In this document: piece by piece, positions 49,606 through 61,552 of the stretch
Position numbering within the stretch: the stretch's first letter is position 1
Layout of the letters: the number at the start of each line of letters is the position of its first letter
DNA from: Aphrophora alni
Lineage: Eukaryota > Arthropoda > Insecta > Hemiptera > Aphrophoridae
Assembly: GCA_963513935.1 (NCBI GenBank)
Contig: OY740769.1
Location: 38,281,120 to 38,345,119 of the forward strand
Length of the DNA: 64,000 bases
Direction: 5' to 3'
The notes under the pieces: model-generated
Seen by the model: only the letters and a program-made list of their open reading frames with translations
The model's database searches: none
What the model was told of the DNA's origin: nothing
Translations under genes and position numbers: made by a program

Positions 49606-49920
49606 TTACTTATTATTTAAAGTAAACTAAATTTCAAAATTTCATACAATTTAATGAAACTCTACATATATCCTATATATATATATATATTCTTAGTTCC
49701 TTTTTAAAGTAAACTAAATTCTAAAAACTTTCAAATTCAGACAACTTTACTAAAATAGCTTTTCTTCATATATTTTTAATTAAACTCAGTTATAAAAAAA
49801 CGTTAGAAATTCACAAAACTTCGCAAATAGCCCTATGTATATTCGTTCTTACATACTTTTTATAGTAAACTAAATTTCAAAAACTTATTAGAAATCCAGT
49901 GAACTCTCCATATGTGAAAT
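49340..49920 (+). repeat. Satellite-like field of about 90-110 bp units with (TA)n blocks
   Basis: Variants of AGTAAACTAAATTTCAAAAA, then AATTCAGAAAACTTTACATA with TAGCCCTATATATATTCTTA, recur about five times (near 49356, 49622, 49706, 49788 and 49866). A pure TA block lies at 49561-49602, with a shorter one at about 49675-49690. Copies are too diverged for an exact period. Confidence 0.65.
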
Positions 49921-52295
49921 ATCGTATTAATTTATTTCTCTGACGCCAGAGAGAGTGACAACAATATGGTGTAGAGTAGCTATACCCTTGCCTACATAAG
50001 GGACTCTATTAATTAGAACGGAGTTGCCAGTCATCTAATAAACAATGTACTCGTGACACTAAAGTCAGTATCATGTACACAATGTCACTATGAAACTTGC
50101 CTTCAATGCATCATGATGCTTTATACAATGCTGGAAAGTCTTTCAACTCATTAAAATCTTATGCACAATATCCTATCAACTCAATATATATGAACTACTG
50201 TAACTTTTATTACAAGGAAACCCATCGTTATAATTAATATTTGATACGTACTTAATGTAATTTGTTATTTGTATTATTTTTTATTAACATTTTAAAATTG
50301 TTCTGTTATGATGTTACTACTAGTTTTTATTAATTTTCTTACATGTGTAGTATTGAAAACTGTTTGTGATGAATCAAACAATCTATCATGAGTTTTGCAA
50401 AAATATACGTTTTGAGGCAAACAATTTTGTTTTTGGAATGATGTCTGTGCTATAGTTTAAGGTCCGAATAAATTTGCGAATTGTAATCAAATTAGGTAAT
50501 TAAGTTTTTTATTTTTTTAAATCTGAAAGTGTGCGTTTCATTTTTCGAAAACTATAAATTTGGAGTTGCTGCCGCAGAACGAAACTCTAAATTCTAAAAA
50601 AATTCGAAATAACAAGAAACAATATTTATTTAATTTTGATAAAATTAAGCTTATAAGGCGCAAATAAAATGCATTAGTCACCATCTCCTCTAATCATGCT
50701 GCTTCAAGAACTATTAGTAAACAAAAATCAACCGTGGAATTCTGTTGTTAAAATTTTGGTTAAATTTATAATTAATAAAGCAAGTGAAAAATCTCGAGTA
50801 AAAGAACTTTCAGTAATAATAATAATACTACTTTATATAAAGAAAGAAAAACGAACCTGGGCCACCATCATTTAAACTCTATTTCATTATATACGAGTTT
50901 ACAAGTTTTTAGTACAAGCGATCCATGGTTATTTTTAGTGTACGTTGGTAAAATGAAAGACCCTTCACTCGCATGTCTGTCTGTCAGTCTGTAAGTCGCA
51001 ACCAGTCAACACAGACAAGACGATAAATCCCATATATTTCAAACTTTGTATTTATCCTCCATATTAGGAAAAATATTAGGTAAAAAAAACATCAGACAAA
51101 AATTATTTAAAAAAAATTGTGTTTGGAGTATAAAACAAAACTAGAAGTTATTTTGATTACTAATATGTGTTTATTTGACGAACAAATTAATATATTAGCA
51201 CTAGGCTAAATTTAAAGTATCAGATATCATTCCCTTACCCATCTAACTTAACATTGAGTGACAGAAAAATCTGAAAACACATTATTTGGATTTGAAAGTA
51301 AATTGCAGTGCGAAATCATATATTATAGTTTTTGTACGACGAATAAAACCACACAATAAGAAATGTGTAGAGTAATAGTTATAAAAGCAGTTTTTATGAG
51401 ATGTGAGGCAAACAATTCAATAGTCAATAATCTATGGATTGCATTTTCATTGATTTCTCTTTATTAGTGTCCGTATTAAAACCAAGAAATCTTATAAATT
51501 CACGCATGTGTCTGTCTGTTCTATATATTTTAACTGTTGATTTTAAGCTTAAACTTAAAAAAACATGCCCCAAATCGTGTGGTTTTAGACACACTTTACT
51601 CTTATATTTACTTTTTAATTCGCATCTACCAAATTGATATTTTGACGATGAATAGTTTTGTATATTTAGTATCAGGTTTGTGGATGGGTATATCAAACAG
51701 TTTAGGCAATGTTTTGCACTGTTCATTTAAATTGTAGTACTGTTATTCCATTTCACTTACTCTTTCAAGCTGTCATCGTTCTCTATAAGGTTCTTGTTCA
51801 ACCTACCTTAGTACTTATATCTCCCAGTTTGTGTTCTGAACAGTAGTATAAATTAACATTGTTCCATATTAAAAAAAAAAAAGAATTAGCTGAAGTAGTT
51901 GGTGCTGGTCGATCCAAATCAGTCACATATGACAATATATTCATAATTAGTTGTGTATCTATCAATGAAGTGACAGATCTCTTATCACAGCTTTCATGTA
52001 GCTGTCAACTCGTACATGGATTTATTCTTTGTTTTGTCCCTCGACTTAATTAAGATTCCTTAAAAGCTAATAACCTTAATTTATAATAAACCTTATGTGT
52101 CTAAAGACATGTGTAAGTCCATCTTTAATTAAGACTATCCTTTGACTAAATGGACAAGCAAATTACATGATTAAGTGAAGAGTATAAGTAAATATTCAGT
52201 TTATAACACTCTGTATCTCTCTTTCCTATCTTCGTCTTATCACTGCAGAGTGACACGTCTCGTGTAGGTAAATCTATTCATAATACACATCTGTT
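49921..52295. other. No feature seen
   Basis: AT-rich, overlapping short ORFs at 51.4-51.7 kb on both strands without motifs. Confidence 0.4.
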
Positions 52296-52535
52296 CCCTT
52301 GTTCTTTAAAGGCGAAACACAGCTCGGCATCATCGCCTTTAAAAAAAAGAAGAAAAGAGCATGAAATAAAGACTTCTAGCCCTCGAATATCTAAAAAGGT
52401 CAGGGTAGAATACTCTAAGAGTTTGTCAAGCGAGACCTGGTAGGAAAAATGAAAGAGAGGGATATAACCCAACACAACATAGGAAAATGTGTGTATCCAG
52501 CTAAGTTGCTCGGGATTGTCAAGCCCCTGAGGAAT
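52296..52535 (-). repeat. tRNA-headed SINE (type 1), copy c
   Basis: On the minus strand: TCAGGGGCTTGACAATCCCG, AGCAACTTAGCTGGATACAC, then GTGTTGGGTTATATCCCTCT (B box with one change), CAGGTCTCGCTTGACAAACT, CCTGACC, ATTCGAGGGCTAGAAGTCTT TATTTCATG and the 3' end AAAGGCGATGATGCCGAGCT then GTGTTTCGCCTTTAAAGAAC. It has the same architecture as copies b and d. Confidence 0.8.
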
Positions 52536-52675
52536 TATGTTACTCAAATTATACTATTGGTGCTGTAGATAGTAGACTTCGAATCTTAGATAGTTTATTA
52601 TATTCAATACATTGTGCTATCCACCCCGTGGGGATATAGAAAAACTGGCTATTCCTAACGTGAAAAAATAGTAAT

Positions 52676-53946
<1,271 letters not shown>

Positions 53947-53987
<41 letters not shown>

Positions 53988-53996
53988 TATATATAT
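53947..53996. repeat. (AT)n microsatellite
   Basis: Pure TA/AT alternation with one AAAT interruption, about 50 bp. Confidence 0.97.
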
Positions 53997-56699
53997 GCGA
54001 AACGCGTAGAGAAGTACTAATTCACTTAGAGAAAACGAATATAATCACAAATTTATGAATGATCCTATAGGGCAGATGTAAGAAGATTGTAACAATTGTA
54101 ATATTCTATTTGATTTTACAGTTAGGTATGTTTTTAGAATCATGATGGAACTACAGAAAAACAAATTGATTAATTGGCAGATAGACACACTGATTTATAA
54201 ATAGAATCTGATATTTCTTAAAATATTATTAAACATTTTTCCTTTAACCATTAAAAAATCTTTATAAAGGGAGTTTACCAAAATGTATGGACACAAATGT
54301 ATATACATATTTATAAGTACGTATGAGTATCATATTCTTGCTAGTTCACTGTCTTTATCGACAATGGGCGAGTTTGTGGTTGGATATTCTCTACCGATCA
54401 TTTTCCTTGTCAGGGCCAAACATGCTTTCTAATTAAATTTCCTTCTATTAAAGACAGAGATTTTGCTTCAGCGTCTTAGTAAGGATTCATGTTTCTGCCA
54501 TATTATTACCTCCATTACTATGAATTCTATTGAAATTTAATATGAAACCTGTTTTACTCTATATGATTATTATTTAAAAAAAATAGATTCAAAGTGTAAT
54601 GGCGAATCTTTAAACGGTTTCTGGGTGGTTTCTTCTTATCTAAGACCTCTACAATGCTATTATTGTTTATTTTGTGCAACTTGGCAGTCTGTATATAATA
54701 ATAAATGAAATAACTAACTACCTCCTTTACATTAGTTTCATTGTTTGTATTTAGTCTACAACTTTCTCCATTTTGTTTTGATTGAAATTAGGTATAATAT
54801 TTTATACGGGGAAAAAAACTTATTAATTTAGAAAACAAGAATATCCAAGCTCTTAAGAACTGAAGAGGTTACGTCAAAAACAAAACTTGGTCGTTGCCTG
54901 CCCCCCGCCCCCCATTCAATCTGTGAGATAATGATGTCGCTGTTATTTGATGAGCGGAATAATCTAAGGGTGAGATGAAGACTGAGTAAAACCAAGTAAA
55001 ATAGATCTACGGTCCTTTCACAAAAATAATAAATTATTTAATTAAACACTTAAACTCGTCTAGATGGTTTTATTTCTCCTGATTTTATTAGGTAAAGTTT
55101 CACTGATAATAAAAGTTTGTGAACACTATTCGCAATGGTTTTTCGTTTTGTTTGACGAATTAAATTGTTACAATTATAAAGATAATGAACATAAAATACC
55201 TAATTAAAAGCTTTACCTTCAAACTACTGTGTATACATAAAAGGGTGAAACAATATCGCATACATAACCCACCTCCAAAACCAAATAAAAACGAACCGAA
55301 AATGTTCGTTTCCGACTTTATTTCTTCGTTTGTGCCTAGTTGTCTTTAACGAAATGAAATATCGACCAAATTTACCCGAACGTTTTATGATCGTATACTT
55401 TTTTTATTAAACATTTTCAAAATGTCAGTCATTGAATATTAAATATTTCAAAAACAGATGATGTTACAAAAAAAAGGAATATATGAAAAAAATATAAGAA
55501 TTCCTAAATAGAAATTAAATAATCTCTGATAGAAACAGTAAAAAGATACACATTATTAATACGAATTACTTAACTGCTAAAGTAATGCTAAAGATATTGT
55601 GTATCATATCTCTGAGCAATATTGCTTTTTCAGTGCCATTTGGATTTCTGAGACTCTATCAAATATTTACGACGGAAATCATAAAATCCAGAGTGCTTTG
55701 GAATCACAAAGTTTTATAAGCTTGTGGTGAAATCATTTGACAACCTTACTCAGACTGGTGGTTTTACAAATTTTGTATATATTTGTTTTGTTTATTAAAT
55801 TAAATTTTGATAATATTGTTAAATTGGTTTTATATATATTTTAAAACAAGATAGTTTTACATTAAATGGTGTATTTTATGTATATGTTTTGAAGTTTTTT
55901 AAGGAATCTATAAATGTTACGGCATAATAAATAAGTTTTACCTACAAAGTTTTGAAACTGGCGTTTATTTGTTTAGAGAATTTTATAAAATATTGAATGA
56001 TAATAGAGTTTCAGTAACGATTATAAGGAGACTGAAGAGAAAATATTTTTAACGACTAGTAGTTTCTGAAATTTTAATGTAAAAATATACATTAATTTTT
56101 AATTATGTTGAGTAAAATTTGTAGCCATTCTTGTCCTTGTCGACTTATTATTTTTAGTTCTCGCGTTTTGGTGTATTTCCACTTAAAAATTTTTCTTATG
56201 TAAGTTACTACATGAAGACCATGGTAGTATATAAGTACCATTTGAAGATGAAGAAAACCCTAACCAAGCCAACTGGTAAAAAAAAGGACAAAAGGATAGA
56301 AATAGTTGAAAATTGTGTTCAACATAATCAGTAAGTCCTAGCAGAAATATAGGGATTACATAAATTGTATTAATTTCAAATTAAAGTATTGAATGAACAA
56401 ATATTATTTCTGTTGTGGGTTTCTGAGGAACATATTTCTAGCTTTTCATATTTACTTTATACTTACACTATGCTGTTCAACCTAATTCAACATTCAATAT
56501 TTATCTTCTTATTGATTTTCTCGTATTATCTCTGGAGCACGGCTTATGTAACATTTAAGTAGCTTTGGTTTTTATTAAGTGTAGGCGCTTACGCTTGCAT
56601 TGTGTCGAGAATGTACACGTTCGTGATCAACAACTTACAATAAATATTTCATTATATAGATTTTATATTTCGAGTTAGTACAAAGAAAACAATTTTAAT
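53997..56699. other. No feature seen
   Basis: AT-rich, no coding or repeat structure that I can support. A C-rich run (CCCCCCGCCCCCC-like) lies at about 54901-54912. Confidence 0.4.
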
Positions 56700-57010
56700 A
56701 TAAAAAAAACCGGCCGGGTGTGTCTATGTCACGGATACGGACTGATAACATAAATATCTGTATACGTTAAACGTGTGGATAAATACGAACAAATGAGAAA
56801 ATAAAAACAGAATAATTTGGATTATTCTGTTATAATACAAGTGGATAGTTGAGAACATACTCCAAAGAAGATCAAGTTGAAGAAGAATCAGAGGAGGAAT
56901 GAAATAAACCTGGATGAATACGTCAGAAAGATGGCAGTCCGGAGAGGAAAAAGAGTACTAGAGAACCAAGAGTAGACTGTTGATAGGTCGTCCGGGATGT
57001 AGATTATTAT
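56700..57010 (+). other. GC-richer unidentified segment with a hairpin
   Basis: It starts ACCGGCCGGGTGTGTCTATG. A near-perfect stem CAGAATAAT-TTGG-ATTATTCTG lies at about 56809-56830. Further right an acidic-then-basic frame (EDQVEEESEEE, and after a stop IRQKDGSPERKKSTREP) suggests decayed coding sequence. No family recognised. Confidence 0.3.
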
Positions 57011-57851
57011 GAAGTGTGGTATCGCAGATAAATAATCAGTAATATCTGGATTCAGACACGATATATTATACTGTTTATTTGGTAATAGTATTCAACTCAT
57101 ATTTTATTTAAAGAGTCCAAAGCTTGCGAGGGAATCAATTCTGAAAACTTTGTAACTTGGATCACGGAAGTGGAGAGGAATGTATCACTAAACTTAAACC
57201 TGCAAAACTTTAAGAATCACTCTAAACTTTATGACTTTAACTGTAAATATTTGATTGATTCGCCAAGTTTTTCAGTCAGAGAATGAAGAAACATCTCAAA
57301 TAATTCTATAAAAAAGACGAAAATTTATTTTCTTTTGAAATTGATATAATATTAGTTTTAAGGTATAATTTTAGTTGTAGATTTTATATTGTTCATAACT
57401 TCATGGTTCAATAAGTGGTTATTGTAGTATATCTAAGAAAGGTTTTGTTTTGGATAAGGCTTGAGAAAATTAGGTTTTTGGTGTTTTTCTCATGGGATCT
57501 ATCTTGAAATATTAGGTTCTATATCTTGGAAAAAAAAAGTCAGGAAGTTAGTATCAAAATTTTATCATAGTAGCTATAAAAAAAGAGCATGTTAACTTTT
57601 TTTGAAATATTTTGAGGTTCAATTGATTTTTTACGGGTGGGGGGGGTGAGTTTAAAAACAAAAATTGTATATTTGGGCTTCATAGTGTTGGAATATTTCT
57701 TAACTATCAAAATGCATTTAGATACGTTAAAAAGGGAATCTTAAAACAAATGAAAATACATATTCTTTAATATAAAAATATTGAAAGACTTTGATTCAAA
57801 ATATTTTTACTGAATATTTCCACGAAAATATATTAGAAAATACATAATATA
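57011..57851. other. No feature seen
   Basis: AT-rich spacer with a G8 run near 57641. Confidence 0.4.
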
Positions 57852-58592
57852 TGAGGTATGTCTATTTAATAACGTCCCTATGTTTTTATTGGGGTAGTGA
57901 GAAGTGACTGTGATCTCTTTGACACATATCTTGGACGTGTGTGAAGTTCAACAGTCTCAGCCGTTCAGTTGTTTGTGAATTACCGTATAGCACAGTAGTG
58001 TTTTCTGTCCGGATAATTTTGACCAACTAGTCAATTTGAAATTTGTGATAAAATTGAACAAACAAATGCTTACTGAGGTTTATGGCGTAGATAGTATGTC
58101 TTATGCACGTGTGTTTGAGTAGCTCCGAAGATTCAGTGAAGGACATCAAAATGTCGAAGATGGTTAACGCCCTAGACAACTTTCCACTTTAAGAACCAAA
58201 TATAATGTAGACAAAAATTATTTGCTTACTCTCTGTCGGGATTATAACTTCACGCTGACAATAGCAGGATACTCATTCTGAACCCAACTTTTTCCAAAAA
58301 ATCATCACTTGTGACAAAACTTTGATCTAGAATGATTCTGAGACGAAAGGACAGTCAATCGCCAAAAGTGAAAGAAAGCTCATCAAACCAAGAAAGAAAA
58401 ATAAACCGGCAGAAGTGTTTTAAAACGGATGGCAAAAACTGATCTGCTCCACGTCTTTGACCAGTGTGAAATAAGATTGCATCGATGTTTAAGTGCAACT
58501 ATATTGAAAGTGACAAGCATTATAAATCATTTTGATACATATATAGGGGAGTTATTTATTGTATCAGTACGTTATTTAATAGATATACCTTG
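57852..58592 (+). mobile_element. Internally deleted mariner element
   Basis: The left end TGAGGTATGTCTATTTAATA then ACGTCCC follows a TA at 57850-57851. The right end ACGTTATTTAATAGATATAC then CTTG is its imperfect inverted counterpart. About 740 bp remain, against about 1.3 kb for full mariners, and the decayed transposase between the ends lacks its middle. The right TA duplication is not certain because the last bases of the inverted repeat have changed. Confidence 0.85.
57990..58545 (+). pseudogene. Mariner transposase remnant, catalytic middle deleted
   Basis: Mariner transposases bind the inverted repeats with N-terminal helix-turn-helix domains and cut with a DD34D core. Here the first helix region reads FEICDKIEQTNAY. 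After a frameshift it continues EVYGVDSMSYARVFE, stop, LRRFSEGHQNVEDG, stop, RPRQLSTLRTKYNVD, which matches the family's YG...S...VFEW..RF..G...VEDD.R.GRPSTS. The text then jumps to a C-terminal-like segment (NGWQKL..., CIDV, then CNYIESDKHYK, compare W..R...C....G.YFE.D). The catalytic aspartates are absent. In-frame stops and several frameshifts make it inactive. Confidence 0.82.
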
Positions 58593-60026
58593 TGTATACA
58601 TCACTCTCTATACGTAGTAAAACATGCCAAGTTTTTATATATGTAATTAGAAACATGTTACTTTAAATAAAACAGTTTTAAAACAATTCACAAACTTTCT
58701 CTTAAGTATGCATGAAATATAAAAATGTGTTGAAAGGTTAATATTGTTAAACAAAAATAGACTTTTACTTAAGCAATGTACGCAATATATAGTCTCATTA
58801 TTCTATTTGTAGTTCCAACACGTAACTTTTACATGCTTTAATATTACCATATATTAATACGATCTTGTTTAAATGTTTAGCAGTTCTTTTTAGTGTTCCA
58901 CCAGCACGATTCTTTTGAATAATGCACTTTCTTAAAAAAGTAAACATATCAGTTATGCCTATATATTTTATTTTTCTGTTAATTAGGTTAAAAATACAGG
59001 AAAAATTATATACATTTGGAACTTTGGTAGCTGTTTTAAGGTCTGTGGATTTTTTTTTACATTGATTTTTATGTGAACGCTAATAGTTTGAATCTATAAC
59101 AAAAAAAAAAAAGAAACAAATAATATCTATTACACGTCTGCATAAAATCAGCTGTTTTGTTTTACTATGATGTTGATATTTACCCAAAAAGTAAATCATC
59201 ATACTATTTAATAAAATTAACATAAGTTTTTATTTTTATTAATATTTTAAAGGTTATATTTACACTTTATGACTTACCCCAGGTTATAGAATTTTAAAAT
59301 ATAGTTCAGAATGATTCATAACACCAGTCTTACCATTACGAATCCACAGATTTCTCTACCATTATAATACCTATTTATTAATCTCTGAACGGAATCATAA
59401 TGTATGTTTCTATTGGTCTATAAATAAGAAAAAACGTGAGTTATTTGAATGGGTAAACAAATGCAATTTTGTAATTAATTAATTATCTTCTATTAAAAAT
59501 GTGCGATTTCAGGACGAAATGATCCATGCATCCATACTTTTCTTATCTCTTTGCCCTTTTCTCATCTAAATGTGAAAATAAACTGATGTAAGAAGAGTGG
59601 TTTTGTTAATACAATTCCTAGATATCATGAGTGTAACAGAAATGTGTTAATTGTTACTACTGTATTACCTAATGAAATTCGTACATGAATAGGAGATGAA
59701 ACCAATATTGGCAGTAATTACTGATTTCTACGTGTTGTACATTAGCGTTTTCTTAAAAGTTTGCTGTTGGATACAAATGTCAGTAATTTCAAATAATGCA
59801 CTGGAGATTTTAACTTTCGAGTGTTTTAGGGTAGCTTTTAAAGTTAAATAAATAAATAAATAAATAACATAAGCTTACCCTAACTCAAACCAAACCCAGT
59901 ATATCATATTATTATTTTTTTTCAGAAAAGAGTGTAGACCAAAACTAATTCAAGAGAAAATTTGACAAGAAATAAGTTTTTTAATGGAAAAAATTAATAA
60001 AAATTTGGTGTATTTAATATATAAAC
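58593..60026. other. No gene seen; small (AAAT)n repeat
   Basis: AAATAAATAAATAAATAAAT at about 59845-59868. Poly(A) run at about 59100. Nothing else supported. Confidence 0.4.
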
Positions 60027-60230
60027 TTCAGGGGCGTGGCAATCGCGAGAGCTAGATCTAAACACTTTTCATGGAGTCTTGGGTTAGATCCCTCTCTTTC
60101 TTCTTTCCTATCAGGTCTTTCTTGACCAACCTATGATTACAATATTCGAGACTTGACGTATTTATTTTATCTTCTTTTTTTTTATAAGGTGACGATGACC
60201 TAGAACTATTTTGTATTTAATTAACAAGAA
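60027..60230 (+). repeat. tRNA-headed SINE (type 1), copy d
   Basis: TTCAGGGGCGTGGCAATCGC, GAGAGCTAGATCTAAACAC, GGAGTCTTGGGTTAGATCCC, TATCAGGTCTTTCTTGACCA, ATATTCGAGACTTGACGTAT TTATTTTAT, then TATAAGGTGACGATGACCTA and TTAATTAACAAG. It is in order and complete from head to 3' end, with the 3' GAAAC motif mutated. Confidence 0.8.
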
Positions 60231-60954
60231 AATTTCTAAATATTCAGAAAATATAGCCTTTTTTGGGGAAATTTGGCAAGCTATTTGATCGCAACAATTT
60301 TTGTTTGAAAAAAAAAAATTGAAAATATGGAAATATTTCATCATTTTGCTTTTATATCAGAAAACAAAACGAAAAAAATATTAAAACCTAAATATGATTT
60401 AGGTAGATAAAATTGAATTACATATAAGGATTAAAACAAAAATATTTTGATAATGGTTCACTATCTGAATAAATTGCCGAATCTCATTTGAATGCAAATG
60501 ATCATTTATCAATTTACCACAATATTAACTAAATATTTATAGGACTGTATAAAACTATCACAACAGAATTTGGAACTATTTATTTTAAAACAGAAATAAT
60601 ATTTTAAATTAACAATAATATAAAATAAATAAAACACATTTCATAGATTTTATATGTGCAGCGTAATGTTAACTCACAAGACAAACAACAAACTACAGCT
60701 AACTTTGTAAGCAAAATAATTTAATGGTATTCAAATATTGTTAGTTTTTTTGTTCTCTGTCGAACGTTATCGAAATCGACCAAAAAGAATCGTAAATTTT
60801 TCCGAACTTGCAAACGAATTCCTAAGCACTGTAAATAATCTGGTATTATTATTTTTATCTATGGTCGTACTCAAAGGTAATAATATTATATTATACTAGT
60901 AATCATTGATTGTTATATTTAAGCACAGGGTGATTGTGATTTAATTGATTTGAA
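60231..60954. other. No feature seen
   Basis: AT-rich spacer. Confidence 0.4.
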
Positions 60955-61150
60955 AATGTGGCTTTGGCTGGCCTCCCCGAAAGTGTGAAATGACTCAGCG
61001 TATTCCCCACAGTGGTAGCTTTGATGGACACCTGTCAGCCTACGCTACACCTGTTCATTGCTGACAACTGTTTGACGAAACTGACAACCGCATCTAGTTA
61101 ACTGGATGCATTCATCTGCTCGTCATGGAAATATATGATGCACTAACTTT
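60955..61150 (+). other. GC-rich unidentified segment
   Basis: GTGGCTTTGGCTGGCCTCCC opens a segment of about 190 bp unlike its flanks. A plus-strand frame reads ALMDTCQPTLHLFIADNCLT then KLTTASS before a stop. CTGACAAC occurs twice, 22 bases apart, in a region rich in inverted GACAACTG/CAGTTGTC. I cannot tell a small exon from repeat-derived sequence. No clean splice pair was found. Confidence 0.3.
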
Positions 61151-61206
61151 CTTAAACACCCACACAAACCAAATCTTAAGCAAACAAGACATATTTGTCG
61201 CTATCT

Positions 61207-61552
61207 CCCTGGGTGTCGCTATCTATAGTGGGTACGGGTTTGGCACGGGCCGAGGGTCCTAGCTGGATCGATAGTAGTCTCAGGTCATCATGTAGATAGC
61301 TTTCTTTCATCTTACATATTTTGTCTTTCTTGACCCTGACATCGTAGTTCTACACTATTTTTTTATGTAGTTTTGGTTTAGATTCCTCTTTTTCATGTTT
61401 CCTATCTTGTGTCTTGGTCAAGTTTTGTTCTGTTCCGACCCTGACGCCGTTAGAGTTTTCGAGGACTAGGCGTCTTTATTTTATGTTATTTTGTTTTTCC
61501 TTTTTATAAGGAGATGATGACTGAAACGTTATTAGCTTTTAAACAACAAGAG
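61207..61552 (+). repeat. tRNA-headed SINE (type 1), copy e (long form)
   Basis: The head CCTGGGTGTCGCTATCTATA, GTGGGTACGGGTTTGGCACG and GGTCCTAGCTGGATCG is followed by two rather than one TCTTGACCCTGAC/GTTCCGACCCTGACGCCGTT segments. The tail follows: TTTTCGAGGACTAGGCGTCT, TATAAGGAGATGATGACTGA, AACGTTATTAGC and TTTTAAACAACAAGAG. At about 345 bp it is about 100 bp longer than the others, apparently through internal duplication or a composite insertion. Confidence 0.75.
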
